The notes beneath the pieces were generated by a model that did not search any database, was not told the DNA's origin, and was given only the letters and a program-made list of their open reading frames with translations. Source: JANWKQ01 sp964624635 (GTDB lineage: Bacteria; Bacteroidota; Bacteroidia; CAIKAF01). Taken from it: 12,272 nt of DNA. Below are positions 6,119 to 12,272 of the stretch, piece by piece (positions within the stretch are counted from its first letter, which is position 1; every line of letters begins with the position of its first letter). Position numbers and translations under genes: made by a program. The stretch spans positions 1 through 12,272 of the forward strand of contig CAZUXM010000077.1 in the NCBI GenBank assembly GCA_964624635.1. The letters run 5' to 3'.

Positions 6119-7609
6119 TTACCAAACAATCTTTTTGCTGTACTCCCCCTTCACCCCTAAAATCCTAACGACATACATTCCATGTGATATATAAAGTGGA
6201 ATAATATTCGACGAATATTTTTGATGATAAACGATTTTGCCCAGCGCATCATAAATAAATATTTGTTGTGCTTCATCCCCCTTTAGATCAATGATTAATT
6301 GGTTGTATTGACCCCAAACATTTAATTCAATATTGTTTTCATTATTAATAGAGGATGAAATAGTAAATTCATCAGAAGTGGCCGTACACCCATTAATATT
6401 TGTTACAACAACTAAATAACTTCCGTTACTTGTATAATCAGTTTGGTAATTAGTGGCTCCCGGAATAGTATCTCCATTTAAAAACCATTGATAGCTTGCA
6501 TAAGTTGAGTCAACGGATAGGGTAGGAGTGCTAAAAGAAATTATTGGAGTAGATGGAAGAGATAATATAGTTAGAGTTACAACATCACTGGTATATGCAC
6601 AACCTACGGAATCAACAATAGTTACAAAATAATTATTGGCAACTCCGGTATTAATACTTTGAGTTGTATCAGATGTACTCCATTCGTAAGAAGCAGCACC
6701 TGAAGGCATCGCAGTAAACGTAATGGCGTTTCCTGCGCATATACTCGTATCACCCGGTTGTATGTATACAATTGGAATGTTACTTAAATAAACACTATCA
6801 CCAATACCAAACGTTCCAGTAGTGTTAATAGATGCATATGAAACAGAATTAGGATCAACACTATTTACATTGGTAGGGCAATTACTCATCTCTTCATAAT
6901 TGCTGCCATTGTAAAAAATGCCAATCGCATGACTTTGTGCAAAATCAACAGCATTTTTGCTGTCATTCCATCCCATGGTAATATTGAGATCATTACCTCC
7001 GGTTACTAAATCAGTAAATGAATAACTTAACAGTGCCACATGATTTGTAATGGATGTTCCTGAAACTGTGCCGTCATCAGGCAAATGGTTCCAACCTTGT
7101 AATTGAAAAGTATCAGCAGTTCCCATTTCACTAAGTGTAATAGGGAAATATTCGTTGCCATAACCAATATGAAAGGTAAAAGGATTATTATCTATTTTTC
7201 TTTGAACATAACCATTACTATTGGTTTCTATATATCCACCACCGTTGCCTGTACCTATTGAATTGTCTCCGAGATATAAATGTTCATTATTTAAATATAA
7301 AATTCCACTGGTCATATGTAGGGTGTCATTTACCCATAAAGGATTATTTAGAAATACTTCTGCTGAGTTAGCTACTTTAAAATTATTAGTGTTGACTGCA
7401 GAACCACTTAGGTATTGTGGGTTGTCACCATTCATAACTATGAATCCATCCCCATGAATAGGCTGATTGATAACGGCATCTCCTTTTATTTCAATGCTTG
7501 AAGCTACACCTATAGTTACTGTACCTTCGGTATAAAAGTATCCTTGAGCAAAGAGAGTAGAAGCATTAAGCCCTAAAAAAACAACAAAAAAGGATATATA
7601 TTTAAACAT
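6119..7609 (-). CDS. Secreted protein with Ig/PKD-like modules and type IX sorting-like C-terminus
   Basis: The product is 496 residues from the ATG at 7609. A much longer in-frame ORF extends to 7933 but runs antisense through mltG; its extra residues lack any signal peptide or family match, so I rejected it. A clear signal peptide is present (MFKYISFFVVFLGLNASTLF, cleavage after LFA at about 21). Residues about 25-275 look like a repetitive beta-rich region with Gly/Asn-rich loops. Two Ig/PKD-like modules follow: about 284-350 (DTSICAGNAITFTA ... YFVTIVDSVGC) and about 352-418 (YQWFLNGDTIPGATNYQ ... VVVTNINGC). The last 70 residues, with IYDALGKIVYHQK, GMYVVRIL and the final KKIVW, fit a type A sorting domain of the type IX system. 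The protein is probably exported and then carried to the surface or medium. No catalytic motif is visible; an adhesive or structural role is a guess. Confidence 0.85.
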   Translation of the reverse strand: MFKYISFFVVFLGLNASTLFAQGYFYTEGTVTIGVASSIEIKGDAVINQPIHGDGFIVMNGDNPQYLSGSAVNTNNFKVANSAEVFLNNPLWVNDTLHMTSGILYLNNEHLYLGDNSIGTGNGGGYIETNSNGYVQRKIDNNPFTFHIGYGNEYFPITLSEMGTADTFQLQGWNHLPDDGTVSGTSITNHVALLSYSFTDLVTGGNDLNITMGWNDSKNAVDFAQSHAIGIFYNGSNYEEMSNCPTNVNSVDPNSVSYASINTTGTFGIGDSVYLSNIPIVYIQPGDTSICAGNAITFTAMPSGAASYEWSTSDTTQSINTGVANNYFVTIVDSVGCAYTSDVVTLTILSLPSTPIISFSTPTLSVDSTYASYQWFLNGDTIPGATNYQTDYTSNGSYLVVVTNINGCTATSDEFTISSSINNENNIELNVWGQYNQLIIDLKGDEAQQIFIYDALGKIVYHQKYSSNIIPLYISHGMYVVRILGVKGEYSKKIVW

Positions 7610-8675
7610 GGGTAATTCACTACAATGTTTAAATTTACAAAAAAAAGTACTTGTGAAACAAACTCTTGCCATTTTTTTTGTTTTAGTAGCTCTTTTAAGC
7701 TGTGGTAAAGGTAAGTCCAATACCAAAATTAGTCCCAATGCTTCCGTTGAATGTTTTGTATATCTGCCCACCAATGCATCTATGGACATGGTTTTAAAGG
7801 CGGTAAAAGAATCTAATTCAGTTATTGATTTTGCTTCATTCGAAAAAGAAGCAAGTAAATCAGGACTGGATAAAAAGTACCGCCCGGGAAAATATCTAAT
7901 CAAAGACGGAATGACTAATGGACAATTAATCACTTTGTTTACAAAGGGTAAAAGAGAAGAAGTAAAAGTAAGTTTTAATTATGCTCGTACCATTTATCAT
8001 CTAGCCGGTAAATTAAATGGGAAATTAGAAGTGGATTCATCAGCATTGGTGAAATTTTGGAATGATACAGCAAAAATGAAAGAATTATATGGTGTAAACT
8101 CTACGCAAATTCCCATGATATTTTTACCTAACACGTATAACTTTTATTGGAATACAGATGCTAAAGAATTTACGGATAAAATGTTTAAAGAGTACGAAAA
8201 ATTCTGGAATGATGACAGAAAATCAAAAGCAAAAAAATTAGGTTTAACCCCACCAGAAGTAGTTACATTGGCGTCAATAGTTCAAAGTGAGCAAACCAAA
8301 AACAAAGAAGAGTGGCCTGTTATTGCTAAATTATATTTGAATAGGCTCAATTCCGGAATGATGCTGCAAGCAGATCCTACGGTGATTTTTGCCATGGGTG
8401 ACTTTACCATTACCCGTGTATTAGAAAGACATCTTACCTACGAATCACCTTATAATACTTATTTACATACCGGTTTGCCTCCGGGTCCTATTATGATTGC
8501 AGAAGGAGAATGTATAGATGCCGTATTAAATCCTGATGATAACGATTTTATTTATATGTGTGCCAAAGAGGATTTTTCAGGTAAGCATAATTTTACAGCT
8601 AGCTATAGTGAGCATGAAAAAAATGCGGCCAAGTATCGTAAGGCATTAACAAAGTGGGAAAGAGAACATCGTTAA
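7608..8675 (+). CDS. mltG: Endolytic murein transglycosylase MltG (YceG-like), lipoprotein form
   Basis: MltG cleaves nascent glycan strands and is thought to set their length. The YceG domain is clear. It has an N-terminal LysM-like part (YRPGKYLIKDGMTNGQLITL, 91-110) and the hallmark segment LPNTYNFYW (173-181). The catalytic region LASIVQSEQ has Glu228 at the place of the E. coli catalytic Glu218; the preceding family Glu is Gln here. KLYLNRLNSGMMLQADPTVIFAMG and YNTYLHTGLPPGPI follow. The N-terminus carries a hydrophobic segment ending LLSC, a lipobox with Cys32, rather than a plain membrane anchor. With the ATG at 7608 the product is 355 residues. A GTG at 7653 would give VKQTLAIFF...LLSC and 340 residues, a neater lipoprotein signal, and would avoid overlapping the divergent start at 7609. 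I cannot choose firmly between the two starts. Confidence 0.92.
   Translation: MGNSLQCLNLQKKVLVKQTLAIFFVLVALLSCGKGKSNTKISPNASVECFVYLPTNASMDMVLKAVKESNSVIDFASFEKEASKSGLDKKYRPGKYLIKDGMTNGQLITLFTKGKREEVKVSFNYARTIYHLAGKLNGKLEVDSSALVKFWNDTAKMKELYGVNSTQIPMIFLPNTYNFYWNTDAKEFTDKMFKEYEKFWNDDRKSKAKKLGLTPPEVVTLASIVQSEQTKNKEEWPVIAKLYLNRLNSGMMLQADPTVIFAMGDFTITRVLERHLTYESPYNTYLHTGLPPGPIMIAEGECIDAVLNPDDNDFIYMCAKEDFSGKHNFTASYSEHEKNAAKYRKALTKWEREHR
7630..7662 (-). promoter_or_regulatory. Possible promoter of the secreted-protein gene
   Basis: In the minus direction TTTG (7662-7659) precedes TAAATTTA (7637-7630) by 21 nt. TAAATTTA is close to TAnnTTTG, is its own reverse complement, and lies about 20 nt from the ATG at 7609. 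It falls inside the N-terminal codons of mltG if that gene starts at 7608. Confidence 0.3.
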
Positions 8676-8687
8676 AACGGTTAACTC

Positions 8688-10066
8688 TTAATATTTCACT
8701 TCTACAAAACTTCCGGTTTTTAAATCAATAATTCGTAATCCGTCAGCGCCTGAAAATGCAGGTTTATTGTCGGTATCATTATATCCCACTAATACCAGAT
8801 GGTTTTTGGTAGCCAGGCAAAATACCAATTCAAAATCCATTAAGGTGTTGGTTTGCCACAATTGTTTTCCTTCGGTATTTACACGACTTACCATTAATTT
8901 TCCATCTTTCCCAATAATATTCCTGCTGAAAATAACATATCCTGAAGGATTGACTGTTTGAAAAGCACGGGAGGTTTTATAATCAATCATGATACCTCCT
9001 TGTAAATATCTGTCTTTAAATTCTTCCGTTGAAGTTACTTTTACCCTATCATAACTTGAACGTGCTTTGAGGTCGATTTGAAGTTTCATCTTATACAAAG
9101 AAAGTTTGTCCGATTCGCTTCCTATACTGGAGTAACTATCCACATCAAAACGATTGTCTGTTGGTTTGTCTTTTGAAAGAACAAAGCCATGCCCTTCTAA
9201 AGTATCTCTGTTGATTACCCAATTGCTGATACTACCGCTGAAGAAGGTGTCAAATTCTTCTATGTCTTCTTGAATCTTTTGCCGATGATCAAAAATTTCA
9301 CGTGAATTTTCTTCAACAATATCCAACGAATCACGCATGGCATGTAATTGCTCTCTGAATGCTCTCTGAGATTCATATTTTTTGTAATAATCATTTCCAG
9401 TTGCAGCATGATCTAAAGAATCAAATTTTGCCTGAATCGCATTTTTTTGTTTTTTGATATCAGCATTAAAATCTTCAAACTTAACCCTTTCATCCGTTAC
9501 CGGCTCAGCATGGNNNNNNNNNNATCCAGTGCTGTAATAGTGATGTATCCTAAATTAAGATGTGCATTATAATAAGTTCTTTCAACCGGAAGTTTACCTT
9601 TTAATTCTGGATTTTTATTTTCAATATCCTCCAACTTTACAACTTGTTCGAGTGTATTCATATCATAAGCTCTCAAGTTATTGGCAAATATCCAAAGTTT
9701 GTTTTTATAACCACCATAACAATCCAAAGGACCATTCTTTAACTTGCGTTGTGACATGAGCTTTGTTTTTTTACTTAAGGTTCCTGTAGCGAGATCTATT
9801 TTCTCCAGATAATAAGTAGTAGAATATGACTTGCGTACAAATCCTCCTTGTCTTGAATAGCTGGTGGTTTTATTATAAGATTTTACGATGACCATGGATG
9901 TTTCATCCTCGGTAACTCCAGGCCAACCCACTACACCATAACTATCCCAACGGGATAAACATCCCCTCATTAAAAAATAAAATCCCAGGATAATTCCTCC
10001 AAGAATAACGATTCCCCAGATGGCTGTTGTAAAACCACAACCAAGTAATTTTTTCTTTTGATTCAT
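8688..10066 (-). CDS. Membrane-anchored protein of unknown function (PA2928-like), interrupted by an N gap
   Basis: Two open stretches are one gene. The N-terminal part (10066 to the gap) ends ...NLGYITITALD at the Ns. The C-terminal part is open from the other side of the gap (HAEPVTDERVKFEDF...) to a TAA at 8688-8690; the ATG at 9338 is merely internal. Total length is about 456 residues plus those lost in the gap. One transmembrane helix (about residues 10-33, TTAIWGIVILGGIILGFYF) has Lys before it, which suggests most of the protein lies outside the cytoplasm. Beta-rich segments such as YYLEKIDLATGTLSKK and YGGYKNKLWIFANNLRAYD suggest a propeller-like fold. After the gap comes a charged helical stretch of about 90 residues, then more beta segments ending LRIIDLKTGSFVEVKY. 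The layout recalls the 'PA2928 family', but I am not certain. It converges on mltG, 12 bp apart. Confidence 0.8.
9514..9523. other. Assembly gap (10 Ns) inside the membrane-anchored protein gene
   Basis: Ten Ns separate the codons ...ITALD and HAEPV.... Literal use of 10 bases leaves the two halves out of frame. An intact gene needs a gap of length 2 modulo 3, so the 10 is a placeholder. Confidence 0.97.
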
Positions 10067-10110
10067 GATGTAGGTGATTTGGAGTTTAAAGATATGAATT
10101 AATAAGGCAT

Positions 10111-10137
10111 AAAAAAACCTGCCTCTATGGGCAGGTT
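10111..10137 (-). terminator. Intrinsic terminator after the acyl-CoA dehydrogenase gene
   Basis: AACCTGCC (10116-10123) pairs with GGCAGGTT (10130-10137) around a 6-nt loop. In the minus direction the stem is followed by a run of seven T (10117-10111), partly within the stem. It lies 26 nt past the acyl-CoA dehydrogenase stop and 44 nt before the ATG of the next minus-strand gene. Confidence 0.85.
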
Positions 10138-10162
10138 CATTATATCGTTGTATTTAATAAAT

Positions 10163-11305
10163 CTATGCAGTAATAACTCCACGGCTGATAACAATGCGTT
10201 GTACTTCAGAGGTCCCCTCATAAATCTGGGTAATCTTAGCATCACGCATCAAACGTTCAACATGGTATTCTTTTACATATCCGTAACCTCCATGAATTTG
10301 TACAGCTTCAGTGGTACACCACATAGCAGTTTCACTGGCATATAATTTTGCCATAGAACTAGCTTGGTCAAAATTCATATGATTATCTTTTAACCATGCA
10401 GATTTATAAATTAATAAACGAGCAGCTTCTATACGGGTAGCCATATCTGCTAACTTAAATGCGACAGCCTGATGTTCAGAGATGGGTTTACCAAATGCTT
10501 TACGTTCTTTACTGTATTGTAATGCTAATTCATAAGCTCCTTGTGCAATACCTAATGCTTGTGCAGCAATACCAATACGACCGCCTGATAAAGTTTTCAT
10601 AGCGAATTTAAAACCGAAACCATCTTCACCAATACGGTTTTCTTTTGGAACTTTTACATCCGTAAATTGTAAGGAACAAGTATCACTTGCACGAATACCC
10701 ATTTTATTTTCTTTAGGTCCTTTTACAAAACCCGGCATTCCTTCTTCAACAATTAAACAGTTAATTCCTTTATGACCTTTACCGGCATCTGTTTGAGCAA
10801 TCACTAAATAATATTTTGCATTTACACCATTGGTAATCCAGTTTTTGGTACCATTTAATAAATAATGGTCACCCATATCAATGGCAGTAGTACGTTGAGA
10901 GGTAGCATCACTACCTGCTTCAGGTTCTGATAAACAGAAAGCCCCAATACATTCACCGCTTGCCAATGGCTTTAAATATTTTTGTTTTTGTTCTTCGCTA
11001 CCGTATGCTTCTAATCCATAACAAACCAATGAATTGTTTACAGAAACTACTACAGAGGCAGCTGCTTCTACTTTTGATAATTCTTCCATTACCAACACAT
11101 ATGAAATAGCATCTAATCCGGCACCACCGTATTTAGGATCTACCATCATTCCTAAAAAACCAAGTTCACCTAGTTTTTTAATTTGCTCGGCAGGGAAAAT
11201 CATTTTATCATCTCTTTCAATTACACCGGGTAAAAGCTGTTCACGTGCAAAATCACGGGCTGCTTTCTGAATCATCTTGTGCTCTTCTGATAGTTCGAAG
11301 TACAT
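10163..11305 (-). CDS. Acyl-CoA dehydrogenase (short-chain/butyryl-type)
   Basis: This FAD enzyme oxidises an acyl-CoA to the trans-2-enoyl-CoA and passes electrons to ETF. The product is 380 residues, standard for the soluble tetrameric family. The N-terminal helical domain begins MYFELSEEHKMIQKAARDFA. The FAD-contacting middle-domain signature CIGAFCLSEPEAGSD (119-133) and KNWITNG (154-160) follow. The C-terminal helical domain has the RKAFGKPISEHQAVAFKLADM segment (268-288), the second signature QIHGGYGYVKEYHVERLMRD (336-355), and the catalytic base Glu363 in QIYEGTSEVQR. The position of the Glu in YEGTSE is typical of short- and medium-chain or branched-chain enzymes. Acyl chain preference cannot be read from the sequence, so I give no gene symbol. 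It has a terminator downstream and is divergent from anmK, with 85 bp between the start codons. Confidence 0.95.
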   Translation of the reverse strand: MYFELSEEHKMIQKAARDFAREQLLPGVIERDDKMIFPAEQIKKLGELGFLGMMVDPKYGGAGLDAISYVLVMEELSKVEAAASVVVSVNNSLVCYGLEAYGSEEQKQKYLKPLASGECIGAFCLSEPEAGSDATSQRTTAIDMGDHYLLNGTKNWITNGVNAKYYLVIAQTDAGKGHKGINCLIVEEGMPGFVKGPKENKMGIRASDTCSLQFTDVKVPKENRIGEDGFGFKFAMKTLSGGRIGIAAQALGIAQGAYELALQYSKERKAFGKPISEHQAVAFKLADMATRIEAARLLIYKSAWLKDNHMNFDQASSMAKLYASETAMWCTTEAVQIHGGYGYVKEYHVERLMRDAKITQIYEGTSEVQRIVISRGVITA

Positions 11306-11390
11306 GGTAAGGATTTATTAATTAGGTTAAAATATTTGTTTATTTTCGTAAATAGTGGGCTAATATATAGGTTTTATCTAACTTAAAGAA

Positions 11391-12272
11391 ATGGAGATTT
11401 ACAAAGTTATAGGCGTCATGAGTGGAACCTCTCTGGATGGCTTGGATATTGCTTATTGTGAGTTTATTAAGGGTGAAAATTGGAGTTTTAAAATACTTCA
11501 TTCCACCACAGTTCCTTATTCGGAAAAACGGATCAATATTTTAAAAAATGCTCATTTGTTAAATGGTGAGGAGTTAACAGCCCTCAATCATAAGTTCGGA
11601 AAATATATAGGGGAAGAGTGTAAAAAGTTTATCAAAGAGTTTGATTTGATTCCGGATTTTATTTCATCTCACGGACATACCGTATTCCATCAACCTCAAC
11701 GTGGGTTTACTTTACAAATAGGCAATGGTCCGGAAATATATGCTATTACAGGTGTTCCAATGATAGGGGATTTTAGAACACAGGATGTCGCTTTGGGAGG
11801 ACAAGGAGCCCCACTGGTTCCTATTGGAGATCAGCTTTTGTTTGGTGATTATGGAGCATGTGTAAATTTAGGTGGATTTGCTAATATATCTACGCAATTT
11901 GGTAAACGCAGGGTAGCCTGGGATATTTGTGCCGTAAACGTGGTGCTTAATTATTTTGCACAAAAAGAAAAATTTAGCTTTGATATTGGTGGTTCGTTGG
12001 CTCGTGCAGGTAAAATTTATCAACCGTTATTTGATGACTTACGTCAACTTGACTATTACCAAGAGTTGCCGCCTAAGTCATTGGGTATTGAATGGGTACA
12101 AAATCAATTGTTGTATTTGCTTGAAAAATATACAATCAGCACCGAAGATGTATTGCATACCTATACATTGCATATTGCCGAAATCATTGGGATGACCATT
12201 GATAAGTCACAAGCGGGAAAAGCATTATTTACAGGAGGTGGCGTATATAATGATTTTCTTATAGACTGTATT
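11391..12272 (+). CDS. anmK: Anhydro-N-acetylmuramic acid kinase, 3'-truncated by the window edge
   Basis: This kinase opens the 1,6-anhydro ring of anhydroMurNAc and phosphorylates it to MurNAc-6-phosphate in cell-wall recycling. The ATG at 11391 gives MEIYKVIGVMSGTSLDGLDI, the family N-terminus with the ATP-phosphate loop MSGTSLDG (10-17). Also visible are SSHGHTVFHQP (92-102), GDFRTQDVALGGQGAPLVPI (126-145) with the catalytic Asp127, NLGGFANIS (159-167), DICAVNVVLN (178-187) and GGGVYND (282-288). The frame is open for 294 codons to the edge, about 75-80% of the usual 370 or so, so the C-terminus lies outside. Upstream is the divergent acyl-CoA dehydrogenase gene. The 85-bp spacer is very AT-rich and I see only weak promoter candidates (for example TATTTTCG at 11341-11348). 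Confidence 0.95.
   Translation, partial: MEIYKVIGVMSGTSLDGLDIAYCEFIKGENWSFKILHSTTVPYSEKRINILKNAHLLNGEELTALNHKFGKYIGEECKKFIKEFDLIPDFISSHGHTVFHQPQRGFTLQIGNGPEIYAITGVPMIGDFRTQDVALGGQGAPLVPIGDQLLFGDYGACVNLGGFANISTQFGKRRVAWDICAVNVVLNYFAQKEKFSFDIGGSLARAGKIYQPLFDDLRQLDYYQELPPKSLGIEWVQNQLLYLLEKYTISTEDVLHTYTLHIAEIIGMTIDKSQAGKALFTGGGVYNDFLIDCI

Noticed and set aside
7610..7933. Longer start for the secreted-protein gene
   Set aside because: It runs antisense through mltG and would bury a clear signal peptide that begins at 7609.
8688..9338. Separate 216-residue hypothetical gene
   Set aside because: The frame is open upstream to the N gap and continues the gene starting at 10066; the ATG at 9338 is internal.
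11956..12195. 79-residue plus-strand ORF inside anmK
   Set aside because: It is out of frame within anmK, whose motifs continue intact through the same bases.
1..12272. CRISPR arrays, tRNA or rRNA genes, insertion sequences
   Set aside because: I looked for regularly spaced repeats, cloverleaf-like segments and transposase ORFs on both strands and saw none.

Overview
The window reads as part of a scaffold from a low-GC member of the Bacteroidota, most likely a draft or metagenome assembly. The evidence is an AT-rich housekeeping gene set, promoters of the Bacteroidota type (TTTG or TTG about 19-22 nt upstream of TAnnTTTG), weak Shine-Dalgarno signals, and a secreted protein with Ig/PKD-like modules and a type IX secretion-like C-terminal domain. 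Two 10-N gaps (2618-2627 and 9514-9523) each interrupt a gene.

Layout. Bases 1-212 are about 64% GC and do not belong with the rest: on the minus strand they encode a fragment resembling the TPR region of a LuxR/AfsR-type ATPase regulator. They are joined at about 212/213 to a dnaJ that lacks its J domain, so the left end looks like an assembly chimera. After dnaJ comes a structured intergenic element (1103-1190), then sucC on plus. A perfect bidirectional terminator separates sucC from minus-strand genes: rpe, a decayed nucleotidyltransferase gene overlapped by a small ORF (a toxin-antitoxin-like pair), and sucD. mnmE is divergent from sucD and runs tail to tail, 2 bp apart, into a minus-strand secreted protein gene. 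That gene is divergent from a lipoprotein-type mltG. mltG converges on a membrane-anchored protein gene broken by the second N gap. An acyl-CoA dehydrogenase follows on minus, and divergent from it the start of anmK runs off the right edge.

How the genes relate. sucC and sucD supply the two subunits of succinyl-CoA synthetase (TCA cycle) from separate transcription units on opposite strands. rpe serves the pentose phosphate pathway, mnmE modifies the tRNA wobble base, and the acyl-CoA dehydrogenase acts in fatty or branched-chain acyl-CoA oxidation. mltG and anmK concern peptidoglycan synthesis and recycling, although an unrelated gene pair lies between them. I see no complete novel system. 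The most notable items are the chimeric left end, the overlapping pair with a degraded nucleotidyltransferase, the intergenic repeat-like element and the lipoprotein form of MltG.
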